DNA from: Chloroflexota bacterium
GTDB taxonomy: Bacteria; Chloroflexota; Limnocylindria; P2-11E; CF-107
Direction: 5' to 3'
Assembly (NCBI GenBank): GCA_005881435.1
Contig: VBHP01000083.1
Coordinates: forward strand, 1 to 46,927
DNA length: 46,927 nt
Made by a program: the position numbers and the translations under genes. Shown piece after piece: positions 7,734 through 16,655 of this stretch (position 1 is the stretch's first letter; every line of letters begins with the position of its first letter). The notes beneath the pieces were generated by a model. It saw nothing but the letters and a program-made list of their open reading frames with translations. It was not told where the DNA came from and searched no databases.

Positions 7734-9093
7734 ACCAGAATACCCGATGGGAGGTGCTCCGATGGCAGAGACAGTAGTCCGAAGTGGTGCGAAAGCCTCG
7801 CATGTAGGGATCGCGGCGCGAGCGTTCAAGACTCTTGGGCACGCGGTCAATCCGTTGCTCTTGCCGCTTGCCGGGACCGGCCTGCTTCCGATCTGGGGCC
7901 TGGTGCAGCACCGCGGCCGTCGCTCGCAGCGTCTCTACCTCACGCCGGTCGCGATCTTTGCGACGGCGCAAGGATTTGTCATCCCGCTGCCATTCGGCGA
8001 GAGCACCGACTGGTGCCGCAACCTCATCGCCGCCGGCGGGGGCGTGGTGAAGTGGAAGCGCGTCGAATATCCGGTGACGGCACCGGAAGTCGTCACGATG
8101 GCTGCGGCGATCGACGCCTTCCCGAAGCTGACGCGCCCGTTCGTGCGCGCTTTTGGCATCAGCCGCGCGCTGCTGCTCCGGCGTCAGGTCCGCGACAGCA
8201 GGGGGTCGTAGCGCTCGGAGGACGACGCCCTCGGTCGCCCGGGAGCGTCGCGTCGCCAACACTGAGCCGAGGATGACCAGCGCGGAACCCGCACCGATGC
8301 CGAACGTCAGCGGCTCGCCGAGCACGAGGACGCCGAGCGCGAGCGCGACGGCCGGGTTGATGTAGGTGATGACGGTAGCCCGCGCGGAACCGACCTCGGC
8401 GATGAGCGCGAAGAACAAGATGAAAGCGAGCGCGGTGCAGACGATGCCCAACACCGCGACCGCGAGGATGACCTGAGCCGAAGGCGGATGGTTCGGGAGC
8501 TGCGTCAGGCCGAATGGCGCGTAGGCCAACGCGGTCAGTGCCAGGGAGGAGGCCACAACGCCGAGTACGGGCAGTCGCGAGAGGCGTCGCGAGATGATCG
8601 TCGCGCCGCTGGCGTAGCCCGCGGCCACCAGTGCGATCTCGCCGATCGCGGGAAGATCGCCGCCCGAGACGTCGAATCCGACGAGAACTAGGACGCCGAT
8701 GAATCCAACGATGAGGCCGATCACTCGGCGCCGGTCAGGCCGATCGTCGTGTCCGCTGGTCAGCCACGCCAGGATGGCGGCGAAGAACGGCACCGTGGCG
8801 AGGAGCAATCCGCTCAGCGAGCTCGAGAGGCGCCGCTCGGCGTCGGAGAGCAGGAACCAGGGCGCCGCGACCTCGACAAAGGTGTAGAGCAGGAGCCAGC
8901 GCCAGTGCGGGAGGACGGGCCTCAGGTTGTCGCGTCGCGCAGCGAGCGGCAACAGCAGCGCGGTGCCGATGACGGTCCGCAACAGCACGAGCGTGGCGGG
9001 ACTGAGCTCGCCGACGGCGATCTTGATGAAGAGGTACGGGATGCCCCAGATCAGGCCCATCGCGGCGAAGAGGATCCAGCCGCGTTGCGTCAT
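7720..9093 (-). CDS. EamA/DMT family transporter with unusual 3' open extension
   Basis: The first roughly 290 residues are a normal ten-helix drug/metabolite transporter: start MTQRGWILFAAMGLIWG, first EamA repeat to about 140, second repeat ending in LVILGSVLATRRS near 8230. The frame then stays open for about 165 more residues, rich in arginine and without hydrophobic segments. This tail runs antisense through the whole nitroreductase-family gene before the stop at 7720. The tail is unlikely to be a real domain. A lost stop codon or a small sequence error near 8215 is the likely cause. The transporter domain is certain; the end coordinate is not. Confidence 0.75.
   Translation of the reverse strand: MTQRGWILFAAMGLIWGIPYLFIKIAVGELSPATLVLLRTVIGTALLLPLAARRDNLRPVLPHWRWLLLYTFVEVAAPWFLLSDAERRLSSSLSGLLLATVPFFAAILAWLTSGHDDRPDRRRVIGLIVGFIGVLVLVGFDVSGGDLPAIGEIALVAAGYASGATIISRRLSRLPVLGVVASSLALTALAYAPFGLTQLPNHPPSAQVILAVAVLGIVCTALAFILFFALIAEVGSARATVITYINPAVALALGVLVLGEPLTFGIGAGSALVILGSVLATRRSRATEGVVLRALRPPAVADLTPEQQRAADAKSAHERARQLREGVDRRSHRDDFRCRHRIFDALPLHHAPAGGDEVAAPVGALAEWQRDDKSLRRRKDRDRREVETLRATAAVLHQAPDRKQAGPGKRQEQRIDRVPKSLERSRRDPYMRGFRTTSDYCLCHRSTSHRVFWYSII
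7762..8211 (+). CDS. Nitroreductase/DDN family deazaflavin-dependent oxidoreductase
   Basis: 149 aa. The pattern HRGRRSQRLYLTPV, then GFVIPLPFGE and TDWCRNLIAAGG (about 51-92) is that of the DUF385/DDN split-barrel family, which uses F420H2 to reduce quinones or nitro compounds. The ATG at 7762 follows GGGAGG at seven bases; an upstream ATG at 7747 lies too close to the operator. The gene faces the TetR gene and is probably its target. The opposite strand carries the open 3' extension of the EamA gene across its whole length. Confidence 0.85.
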   Translation: MAETVVRSGAKASHVGIAARAFKTLGHAVNPLLLPLAGTGLLPIWGLVQHRGRRSQRLYLTPVAIFATAQGFVIPLPFGESTDWCRNLIAAGGGVVKWKRVEYPVTAPEVVTMAAAIDAFPKLTRPFVRAFGISRALLLRRQVRDSRGS

Positions 9094-9131
9094 CGCGACA
9101 CGCTACCGGGTGGAGAACAGTGTTGCCCGCT

Positions 9132-10094
9132 TTACACGGACGCGAGGGCGTGTTGCAGCGACTCGGCCGTCGCGTTGCCGCCGCTGATCCAGAGCGCGAC
9201 CGTCTTGCCGCGGAGGGTGTCACGAAGCTTCAAAGCCGCGGCAGTCGCGGCCGCGCCCGCGCCCTCGGCGACCTGGTGCCCCTCGACGAGGAGCAGCCGC
9301 ATCGCGCGATAGAGCTCCTCGTCGCTGACGAGCACGAAGTCGTCCAGCAGCGCGGCGAGGATGCGCTGTGGCAGATCGAAGGTCGTACGCGTCGCCAGTC
9401 CCTCGGCGAACGTGCGGATCGGTCCGCCCTGATGCGGTCGTCGGTCGCGCCAAGTGAGGTATGCGCTCGGCGCGCCGTCCGACTGCACCCCAATGACGCG
9501 CACGCTCGGACGCAGATGCTTTGCCACGATGCAGGCGCCGGCGATACCGCTGCCTCCACCGACGGGAACGAGAAGCACGTCGACGTCGCGGCGCTCCTCC
9601 AGCACCTCGAGCGACGCCGTGCCAACGCCGGCGATCAGATACGGCTCGTTGCCCGAATGCACGTAACGGATTCTGTCGGCCGCGGCGCGGCGCTCACATT
9701 CCTCGCGCGCCTCGTCGTAATCGGCACCGTGCTCGACCACGGTCGCGCCGTGCGCGCGCATGGCCTCGACCTTCAGCGGATTGGCACCGCGCGGCGCGAT
9801 GATCGTGACGGGTATGCCGAACGTCCGGCCGGCGTACGCCAGCGACTGGCCGTGATTGCCGGTCGACGCGGCGATGATGCCGCTCTTCGCGGTTGGATCT
9901 CGACCGAGCAGATTCAGACCGCCGCGGACCTTGAAGGCCGCGGTCGGCAGGGCGTTCTCGCACTTGAGCAGCGCCGTGAAGCCGAGCTTCTGCGAGAGCG
10001 CTTCTCGCCCGATCAGAGGCGTCGGGCGGATGTAGCCGGCCAGGAATTCTCGCGCGGCCAGCACGTCGTCGAAGCTGACCGGCAGGCCCGTCAC
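9132..10094 (-). CDS. Threonine/serine dehydratase-like PLP enzyme
   Basis: 320 aa, fold type II PLP enzyme. The Schiff-base lysine is K55 in AAFKVRGG, the substrate loop is STGNHGQ (77-83), and the phosphate loop is VPVGGGSGIAGA (about 176-187). The length matches catabolic threonine dehydratase or serine racemase, without the ACT regulatory domain of biosynthetic IlvA. GTG start, no clear ribosome binding site. A beta-hydroxy amino acid is the likely substrate. Serine racemase or hydroxyaspartate dehydratase activity cannot be excluded. Confidence 0.88.
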   Translation of the reverse strand: MTGLPVSFDDVLAAREFLAGYIRPTPLIGREALSQKLGFTALLKCENALPTAAFKVRGGLNLLGRDPTAKSGIIAASTGNHGQSLAYAGRTFGIPVTIIAPRGANPLKVEAMRAHGATVVEHGADYDEAREECERRAAADRIRYVHSGNEPYLIAGVGTASLEVLEERRDVDVLLVPVGGGSGIAGACIVAKHLRPSVRVIGVQSDGAPSAYLTWRDRRPHQGGPIRTFAEGLATRTTFDLPQRILAALLDDFVLVSDEELYRAMRLLLVEGHQVAEGAGAAATAAALKLRDTLRGKTVALWISGGNATAESLQHALASV

Positions 10095-10109
10095 CGGCCA
10101 AACGCTACG

Positions 10110-10469
10110 TCAAACGCGCGAGGCCGCCTCGACGGTGCCGCGCTGGACGACGAGCTCCTTTTCGTTCGATGCGACGCTCACTATCTTGCCGGTCTTCAGG
10201 TCGATCACCGTCGTCAGCGTGTAGCCGGAGCTGGAGAGGTACGACACCGCGTAGACGTCGTCGTTCACGCGAGCGACTTCGTACTTGGCGCTCGGCTCGG
10301 TCGTCGAGCCGTTCCCCGCCTGGCGTCGCTGGTCCGGCTTTTGACCGCCGATCTCGCGCCAAGCGACGGTGCCGTCGTTGCTGAAGCGATGCTCGAATTG
10401 CTTGCCCGCCATCGGACCGTCCTCGTAGGTCCAGCGAAGGGTCTTGCCGCGGATCGGATCGGAGCTCAT
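10110..10469 (-). CDS. MoaF-like/lipocalin-like small protein
   Basis: 119 aa. The ATG at 10469 follows AAGGAGGA at five bases, a textbook site, which rules out the longer upstream frame. The sequence alternates polar and aromatic residues (GKTLRWTYEDGPMAGKQFEH, then DDVYAVSYLSSSGYTLT), as expected for a small beta-barrel. The pattern resembles MoaF-type proteins. No signal peptide. It ends 15 bases before the dehydratase start, so the two may be co-transcribed. Confidence 0.6.
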   Translation of the reverse strand: MSSDPIRGKTLRWTYEDGPMAGKQFEHRFSNDGTVAWREIGGQKPDQRRQAGNGSTTEPSAKYEVARVNDDVYAVSYLSSSGYTLTTVIDLKTGKIVSVASNEKELVVQRGTVEAASRV

Positions 10470-10530
10470 CGATGTCCTCCTTGTGTGTGTGCCGACTGGC
10501 CCTGCACGCCGGGGACCATTCCGCTCGAGT

Positions 10531-10719
10531 CTACGTTCGGCGCGGTCGCGAGCGATTTTGCGTCGTGGTCGAGCGGACATCGATGGAGAAATGGTGTGAG
10601 GAGATGGAAGCCAGCGACGGAGGCCGCGTGGTCGTCGCCGCGCTCTCGAGGCGGCGGAGCTCAGCCATCGCCAGGAACGCCGCGCCGACGTCGGTCGGAC
10701 CGAGTTCGCTGATGTCCAC
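10531..10719 (-). pseudogene. Possible remnant of a GNAT acetyltransferase N-terminus
   Basis: The first 20 or so residues (DISELGPTDVGAAFLAMAEL) resemble the start of GNAT acetyltransferases with an AMxELRP-like helix. The frame then turns into low-complexity sequence and stops after 62 residues. No further acetyltransferase motif is seen in the other frames of this 260-base gap. Weak call. Confidence 0.22.
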
Positions 10720-10728
10720 GCGCAGATC

Positions 10729-11820
10729 CTATCCGGCGCGGCGCTCCGCCCCGATGACGCCGGGCGCGTCGTCGTGCAGCGCCAGCCGCCGCTCCTGGGT
10801 CTCGAGATATCGAAGGATCGCGAGCAGTCCCACGTCCAGCAGCACATCGACTGTGGCGGTGAACCCGGAATCCAGGAACGCGAAGGGCTGCACCAGGAAG
10901 AGATCGACGAGCACGGCGAGCTCGAAGAGATGGAACGCCCGCAGCCTCGATCGCCTCAGAGCGACGACCCCGGCCACAATCAGGCCACCGGCCACAACAC
11001 CGGCGGCGAGCTGGATCCACGAGGTGAGCGTGCTGCCCCCCGCGGCCTCGTCGAGGGCGGCTGTCGCGGATTCGATGCCGAACAGTGAGCCGGTGACGAC
11101 CGCCGCTGCGGCGATGACGCTGAGGAGAAAACTGATCCCCTGGAGGACGAAGACGCCGGCGATGACTCGCCGGAACAAAATGCTCGACGCGATCGAGCGG
11201 TACCTCGCCGTCGCGGCGGTGCCGATCCGGCGCATAGGCGTCGGCTGCAGGGCTTGCGGAACGGCCGCGCGGAACCGCTCCCGCAGTGTCGCGACCAGCG
11301 GCTCGGATTGGTCCGCGTGAGACAGCAGGTCGAGCGCGTGGTCGCGTTCGACCTCGGTCAGATTGCCGACCACGAGCTTTTCGGCGAGCTCGACTGCGTT
11401 CACCAGGCACTCCTCTTGGCTCAAGACGCGAAAACGCCGGATCTGCCGCACCGCGAGGAACAGCAGGACAAAGATGACGTAGACGATCGCGGCCGTCGGT
11501 TTGAAGAAGTAGTTGTTGTCGGACGTGAGGAACTTTCCGAGCTCGTCGATGAACGCTCCGAATCCGGCGCCGCCGACAAGCGCGGCGATGAGGCGCGTCG
11601 TCGATGAGAGGAACAGCAGCAGCAACAGAATGGCCAATAGCATCCCCAGGCCGCCCCAAAGCACATGCGCGATGTGGAGGCCTTCGCCACCGAGTTGCGG
11701 GTAGCCCGCGGCCTCGAGGTAGATCCTGATGATCAGCAGCGTCGCGATGGCCGAGACCAGAAACGTGTCCAGAAGCTCCGAGTCCGCGGACCGAACCGGA
11801 ATCCGGAGACCGAACCTCAT
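10729..11820 (-). CDS. Multi-pass membrane protein of unknown function
   Basis: 363 aa. The ATG at 11820 overlaps the stop of the glycosylase gene (ATGA), which fixes the start. Hydrophobic segments lie near 16-33, 45-75, 112-128, 225-250, 265-285 and 305-335. The block GGAGFGAFIDELGKFLTSD followed by NNYFFKP sits in a short loop between segments 2 and 3 and looks conserved, but I cannot assign a family with confidence. The middle (about 135-200) is a soluble helical stretch. It is third in the trpB2-glycosylase operon. Confidence 0.8.
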   Translation of the reverse strand: MRFGLRIPVRSADSELLDTFLVSAIATLLIIRIYLEAAGYPQLGGEGLHIAHVLWGGLGMLLAILLLLLFLSSTTRLIAALVGGAGFGAFIDELGKFLTSDNNYFFKPTAAIVYVIFVLLFLAVRQIRRFRVLSQEECLVNAVELAEKLVVGNLTEVERDHALDLLSHADQSEPLVATLRERFRAAVPQALQPTPMRRIGTAATARYRSIASSILFRRVIAGVFVLQGISFLLSVIAAAAVVTGSLFGIESATAALDEAAGGSTLTSWIQLAAGVVAGGLIVAGVVALRRSRLRAFHLFELAVLVDLFLVQPFAFLDSGFTATVDVLLDVGLLAILRYLETQERRLALHDDAPGVIGAERRAG

Positions 11821-12479
11821 GGTCGGCGCAGGCTCAGGTAGTGGTGCCACAGCAGTCGCGCCGCCACGGCACGCCACGGCCGCCAGCGCTCGCTGATCCG
11901 GTCGAGCTCCTGCGTGGTGGGCCGGCGTCGAAGTCGTTTGACTTGCTGCACCGCGCCGGACAATGCCAGATCGGAGGCGGGCCAGACATCGGGCCGGAGC
12001 AGCGCCATCAACAGATAGATGTCGGCGCTCCAACGACCGATCCCATCGAGTCTGATCAACGCCGCGCGTGCGGCGTCGTCGTCGAGGCTCGCGAGGTCAC
12101 CGAAGTGGAAGCTTTTGCGCGCGATCGATTCGGCGAGAGCGCGGATGTAGCGAACCTTCTGTCGAGTCAGCCCGGCGCCTCGCAGCGAGGCTTCATCGAT
12201 ATCGAGCACTCGGTTCGGCGTGACTCGACCCACGGCCGAGGCAAGGCGCGCATACGCCGCGCCGGCCGAGGCGAGCGAGACCTGCTGCTCGAGGATGATG
12301 CGGATCATCGTGGCGAAGCCGGGCCCGCGGGACCAGAGTGGTGGCGGTCCGAAGCGAGTCACGATCGCCGCAAGATCTGGATCGACGCGCGTGAGGTGCG
12401 TCAGTCCGGCGACGAACCCGTCGCCGGTCAACCGATTCAGCTCCGTCGAAGCCGTCGTCGTGCCACCGGCAACGCTCAT
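11817..12479 (-). CDS. DNA-3-methyladenine glycosylase (AlkA-like, HhH-GPD)
   Basis: 220 aa, a base-excision repair glycosylase for alkylated purines. ILEQQVSLASA (about 62-72) is the conserved AlkA helix. LDGIGRWSADIYLLMAL (about 143-159) is the helix-hairpin-helix, and the catalytic aspartate follows in WPASDLAL. The AlkA N-terminal domain is absent, as in many short relatives. It lies 12 bases after trpB2 and overlaps the next gene by four bases. Confidence 0.9.
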   Translation of the reverse strand: MSVAGGTTTASTELNRLTGDGFVAGLTHLTRVDPDLAAIVTRFGPPPLWSRGPGFATMIRIILEQQVSLASAGAAYARLASAVGRVTPNRVLDIDEASLRGAGLTRQKVRYIRALAESIARKSFHFGDLASLDDDAARAALIRLDGIGRWSADIYLLMALLRPDVWPASDLALSGAVQQVKRLRRRPTTQELDRISERWRPWRAVAARLLWHHYLSLRRP

Positions 12480-12491
12480 GGTCTCGCGGAC

Positions 12492-13853
12492 CTAAACAGC
12501 CACCTTCGGCAGATCCGCCAGCGCCTGCTCAACTTTGTCGGCCGGGTACTCATAGTCCTCGAGCTGACCCTTCAGATACCGCTCGTAGGCGCCGAGGTCG
12601 AAGAGTCCGTGGCCTGAGAGGTTGAACGCGATCGTCTTCGCCTGTCCACTTTCACGGCACCGCAGCGCCTCGTCGATGACGACGCGGATCGCGTGCGCGG
12701 ATTCGGGTGCCGGCACGAACCCCTCGGCGCGCGCGAACTGCACCGCCGCCTCGAAAGTCGGGTTCTGATGCACGGCGACCGCCTCGATCACCTGCGTGTC
12801 GTACAGGGCGCACACGGCCGGCGCCATGCCGTGGTAACGCAGCCCGCCGGCGTGGATCGGGGCGGGCATGAAGCCGTGCCCCAAGGTGTGCATCTTCAGC
12901 AGCGGCGTGGTCATGGCCGCGTCACCGAAGTCGTACAGGTAACGACCCTTGGTGAGACTCGGGGACGCCATCGGCTCGACGGCGACGATGCGCGCATCCG
13001 TCTTCCCCGCCAGCTTGTCCGCGACGAACGGGAAGGCGAAGCCGCTGAAGTTCGAGCCGCCGCCGACGCATCCGACGAGGATGTCGGCGCGTTCGCCGGC
13101 GAGCTCGAGCTGCTTCTTGGCCTCGAGACCGATGACGGTCTGGTGCATGAGGACATGGTTGAGCACGGACCCGAGCGAATACTTCGTGTCCTCGCGCGTC
13201 GCCGCATCTTCGACCGCCTCCGAGATCGCGAGGCCGAGGCTGCCTGGCGAATCCGGGTCGGCTCGGAGCGCGGCGCGGCCGGCATTCGTATCCGGGCTCG
13301 GGCTCGGTACCACCGAGGCGCCCCAGGTCTCCATCAGCACACGGCGATACGGCTTCTGGTCGTAGGAGACGCGGACCATGTAGACCTTGCATTCGAGGCC
13401 GAACATCCGCGCCGCCATCGCCAGCGCGCTGCCCCACTGTCCGGCGCCGGTCTCGGTCGCGAGACGTCGCACGCCCTCCTGTTTGTTGTAGTACGCCTGC
13501 GCGATCGCGGTGTTGGGCTTGTGGCTTCCGGCGGGGCTGACGCCCTCCCACTTGTAGTAGATGCGGGCCGGCGTGCCGATCGCCTTCTCCAGGCCCAGCG
13601 CACGGATCAGCGGCGTCGGCCGCCACAGTCGGTAGGCGTCGCGCACCGGCTCGGGGATCGGGATCCAACGCTCGCGCGAGACCTCTTGCTTGATCAGCTC
13701 GATCGGAAAGAGGGGTGCGAGGTCCTGCGGACCGATAGGCTGACCCGTTCCCGGGTGGAGCGGCGGCGGCAGCGGCGTGGGCAGGTCGGCCTGGATGTTG
13801 TACCAATGTGTCGGCAGGTCTTTTTCGTCGAGCGTGAACTTTCGCTGCGCCAT
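12492..13853 (-). CDS. trpB2: TrpB2-type tryptophan synthase beta-like enzyme
   Basis: 453 aa, about 50 longer than classical TrpB, with the extra N-terminal segment typical of TrpB2. The PLP lysine is K112 in GSHKPNTA, with [10 protein letters not shown] about 25 residues later and the phosphate loop [14 protein letters not shown]. TrpB enzymes make tryptophan from indole and serine. TrpB2 often works without TrpA, and no trpA is present here. The ATG follows GGGGAGGGGA at about eight bases. First gene of the operon with alkA-like and the membrane protein. Confidence 0.93.
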   Translation of the reverse strand: MAQRKFTLDEKDLPTHWYNIQADLPTPLPPPLHPGTGQPIGPQDLAPLFPIELIKQEVSRERWIPIPEPVRDAYRLWRPTPLIRALGLEKAIGTPARIYYKWEGVSPAGSHKPNTAIAQAYYNKQEGVRRLATETGAGQWGSALAMAARMFGLECKVYMVRVSYDQKPYRRVLMETWGASVVPSPSPDTNAGRAALRADPDSPGSLGLAISEAVEDAATREDTKYSLGSVLNHVLMHQTVIGLEAKKQLELAGERADILVGCVGGGSNFSGFAFPFVADKLAGKTDARIVAVEPMASPSLTKGRYLYDFGDAAMTTPLLKMHTLGHGFMPAPIHAGGLRYHGMAPAVCALYDTQVIEAVAVHQNPTFEAAVQFARAEGFVPAPESAHAIRVVIDEALRCRESGQAKTIAFNLSGHGLFDLGAYERYLKGQLEDYEYPADKVEQALADLPKVAV

Positions 13854-13914
13854 CTCTCTATCCCCTCCCCGTTACTGCCCGCGGCGGTCGTGCCGCTTGG
13901 ATTATGGCGTGAAC

Positions 13915-14106
13915 CTACGTGCGCTTCTTGGCCTTGGTCGAAGAGCGTCGCTTCTTCGGCGTCTCCTTTTTCTTGGGATGCAGGCGCTCAGGAAGACTCT
14001 TGCGTCCGGTGGAGCGGTTCCACTCTTCGAACGTGTCGTCTTTGATCTTTCCCTCGACCAGCAGGTGAGCGAATTTGCGGCGCTGGGCCTTGCTTTTGAA
14101 GGGCAC
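13915..14106 (-). CDS. Small basic protein with FKSKAQRRKFA motif
   Basis: 63 aa from a GTG that follows GGGAGGCG; a longer frame from 14151 would begin inside the hairpin at 14134-14165. The N-terminal half (FKSKAQRRKFAHLLVEGKI, then TFEEWNRSTG) is a recognisable short conserved module seen in small bacterial and phage proteins. The C-terminal third is almost only Lys, Arg, Ser and Thr, so nucleic-acid binding is plausible. Function unknown. Confidence 0.65.
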   Translation of the reverse strand: MPFKSKAQRRKFAHLLVEGKIKDDTFEEWNRSTGRKSLPERLHPKKKETPKKRRSSTKAKKRT

Positions 14107-14133
14107 TTGACGCCTCCCTATCGGACCGAGCCT

Positions 14134-14165
14134 GGCTCGAGCCCGCAACACGGCGGGCTCGAGCC
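14134..14165 (-). terminator. Strong hairpin after the phosphoesterase gene
   Basis: Perfect 12-base arms GGCTCGAGCCCG (14134-14145) and CGGGCTCGAGCC (14154-14165) with an 8-base loop lie 13 bases beyond the stop at 14179. No T-run follows, so it may act as a GC-rich terminator or an mRNA-stabilising loop. Confidence 0.55.
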
Positions 14166-14178
14166 CTCACTCAACGAT

Positions 14179-16434
14179 TCAGGAACCTGCGGCGAGTGCG
14201 GCGGCCTGGTCGATCAGCGACTGAGCCTGATCGATCCAGTCCTTCGCATCCGCTTCTTTGAGCTTCTGGTCTTTGAAGGCAGCGCCATCGAGTGCGTTCT
14301 TGATCTGGGTCGCCAGCGCGTCACGTTGGCTGGTCAAGCTCTGGATCGAGCTCTCGATCGAGTTGTAGACGCTGTCGTCCGTACTGCGCAGCGCCGTGGT
14401 GGAAGCCGTGAGCGTGTCCATGGCGAACTGGCCGAAGGGCGCGTTCAGCTGCTCGTAGACCTCCCCGAGGCGGAGCGTCGTCTTCGCATGCTCATCCAGC
14501 TGCTTCGGGATCGCCTTCTTCTCGAGCGTCTCGATCAAGACCCGTCCGTCGTGGACGTAGTCGTCGGTCAAGCCGAGCAGCGCGAGCATCGTTGGCCGGA
14601 CGTTGACGTGATCGGTCCACGTTGAGGTGTCGATGCCACCTCTCTTCACGCCCGGTCCGACGAAGCCGACCCAGGTCGTGGCGATTTCCGGTTGGATGCT
14701 GCCGTGATTCCAGGCGAAGTGGTAGTCGATGCAGGGATTGCTGCCGCAGGACGGGCCGCTGTTCGCTGCCGTGATGAAGAAATCCGCGTTCGCGAACGCG
14801 GTGAAGCTCGGCGTCCGCGCGGGGTCGGTGTTCGTCATGTGCAAGGTCAACTGCTCGACGGGATCCGCGAGACGCACGAAGACCGGGGCCGCCGTCGAGC
14901 TCTCGTACGGGTCGATCGCATTCAGGCCGCCGACGTCCCGCTCCAGCTTGCGCAGGGTCGGGTTGGTGCGGTCCGGCTGCCCGTTCACATAGAAGGTTGG
15001 CGCCGAGTCGCTGTGCACGACGAAGGACGGAGATCCTGCTGGGAGCTTGGGCTTGATGTTGAGGTTGACTTCGCCGATCTGGTTGCTCGGGCAGGCCGGC
15101 GTCGTCGTCCAGGAGCAGTTCGTGTGCGAGTACGCGAGCGTTCCGTCCGGCTGCGGTATGCCGATGCCGCCGGCGTATTGGTCGCCCTCATCGACGGTCA
15201 CTACGAAGAGCGTGTTGCTCTGGTTGATGCCATCGGCCTGCAGCCGCGCGAAGAACGCGGCGAAGGCATCGTCGTACGACTTCAACTGCGCCACGTAGTC
15301 CGCCTCGCCCGGCCCGGAGGCACGCGGGAAGTTGGGATTGAACGGCGCCGGGAACGCGGAGGTGTGGTTGTCATGAGCGTCGGAGATGTAGCCCCACGTC
15401 ACCGGGATGCCTGCCTCTTGCATCTGCGCCAGATAGCCCAGTGTGTTCGCGGCAGTGGCTCCGTCGAATCCCGGGAAGCCCGGTTGGCCGAACGGATCGG
15501 TGACCGGTGTACCGAACATGTTGTTCACGGCGGGCTGACCCATCACCGTCGAGCATGTTGACGGGCGCGGGTCGCAGACCGCCGGGTTGACGTACTTGGC
15601 GCCAAACAGACCTACGTAGCCAAGGTACCCGCCGGACTCGTCGGGGAGTTTGTCCGGTCTGGAGTTGGTGACGTCCTTCGCGGTGCTCGTGCAGATGCCG
15701 CCGCCCTGTGCACAGTGGACGGCGATGCCGACGAAGTCGGTCAGTGCCTTGGCGCGCGCGGCAGTGCCCGACGGCGCCGCGTTCGAGGCGACGGCCTCGC
15801 TCCATTCCGGCGAGCCGGTGCCGAATACCTCGGACATGTCGCCGAACGGACCGGTGCCGGTGTTCTCGAGCTCGATGTTCGCCAGCGAGATGGCACCGAA
15901 ATCACAGCCGGCACGCGTGAACGGGACCCACGGCGCGGGCGTCGTCTTCTGTCCATCACCGACCATGTTCGGGAGCGCGTCATTCGCGCCGGTCGTGTCG
16001 TCCACCAGATCGGTCCAGTACTTGAACGCGGTGCTGAACGCGGGAACCTTCGTCGGCGGGAAGTAGAAATAGCTATTCGAGACGTTGATCCCCATCCGGT
16101 CGGGATACAGACCCGTCTGGGTCGACAGGATCCCGCCCGCGGTGTGCGAGATGAGGATCGTGTGGTCATTCGTGAACAGCGTGCCGTTTGTCGTCAGGAA
16201 GTTGAGCAGATGCGGCATCTGCTCCAGATCTGACGCGACGCTCGGGTTGTCGCGCATGTAGTGCGTGTTGTCGAACTGCAGATAGATCACATGTTGGATC
16301 TTGCTGCCCGCGGCGGCCAGCTGGCAGCCGCTCACAGGGTCTTTGGCCGCTGCGGCGAATGTCGCGCCCACGGTCGCCTCGATCACAAGGAGTCCGGCCA
16401 CGAGCGAGGCCGCGAGTGGAGACGTGCGCCTCAT
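14179..16434 (-). CDS. Secreted alkaline-phosphatase-superfamily phosphoesterase
   Basis: 751 aa. The ATG at 16434 follows GGGGAGAG and begins a signal peptide (MRRTSPLAASLVAGLLV, cleavage near AAAA 27-30). Superfamily features: a metal aspartate in VIYLQFDNTHYM (49-60), a candidate nucleophile in ILISHTAGGILSTQTGLYPD (about 93-112), a metal site in FVVTVDEGDQ, and C-terminal NHGSIQPE and WTDHVNVRPTMLALLGL. A helical segment of about 100 residues follows at the C-terminus. A phosphodiesterase or phosphatase of extracellular substrates is likely. It is transcribed divergently from the lipoprotein gene at 16656. Confidence 0.82.
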   Translation of the reverse strand: MRRTSPLAASLVAGLLVIEATVGATFAAAAKDPVSGCQLAAAGSKIQHVIYLQFDNTHYMRDNPSVASDLEQMPHLLNFLTTNGTLFTNDHTILISHTAGGILSTQTGLYPDRMGINVSNSYFYFPPTKVPAFSTAFKYWTDLVDDTTGANDALPNMVGDGQKTTPAPWVPFTRAGCDFGAISLANIELENTGTGPFGDMSEVFGTGSPEWSEAVASNAAPSGTAARAKALTDFVGIAVHCAQGGGICTSTAKDVTNSRPDKLPDESGGYLGYVGLFGAKYVNPAVCDPRPSTCSTVMGQPAVNNMFGTPVTDPFGQPGFPGFDGATAANTLGYLAQMQEAGIPVTWGYISDAHDNHTSAFPAPFNPNFPRASGPGEADYVAQLKSYDDAFAAFFARLQADGINQSNTLFVVTVDEGDQYAGGIGIPQPDGTLAYSHTNCSWTTTPACPSNQIGEVNLNIKPKLPAGSPSFVVHSDSAPTFYVNGQPDRTNPTLRKLERDVGGLNAIDPYESSTAAPVFVRLADPVEQLTLHMTNTDPARTPSFTAFANADFFITAANSGPSCGSNPCIDYHFAWNHGSIQPEIATTWVGFVGPGVKRGGIDTSTWTDHVNVRPTMLALLGLTDDYVHDGRVLIETLEKKAIPKQLDEHAKTTLRLGEVYEQLNAPFGQFAMDTLTASTTALRSTDDSVYNSIESSIQSLTSQRDALATQIKNALDGAAFKDQKLKEADAKDWIDQAQSLIDQAAALAAGS

Positions 16435-16655
16435 GTCTTCTCTCCCCTCTCCCCTCCGCACCTTCGCGTTCGAACGGCGCCGTCTTCGGAGGGCTACAAG
16501 GCGGAGATTATGGACCTCGCTGCTCCGATCGAGCGCGGCTAAAAACACGTAGAGACGAGGAAGAGGTCGATAGCCATGCCGCAAAGACGGTCGACGACAG
16601 CTCGCGACGGCTAACCTTCACAGGGAAAGATGCATCGAACACAGCGGGTCGGACC

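Noticed and set aside
10470-10847. N-terminal extension of the MoaF-like protein
   Set aside because: Runs antisense-like through low-complexity Arg/Ser sequence; the ATG at 10469 has a textbook ribosome binding site.
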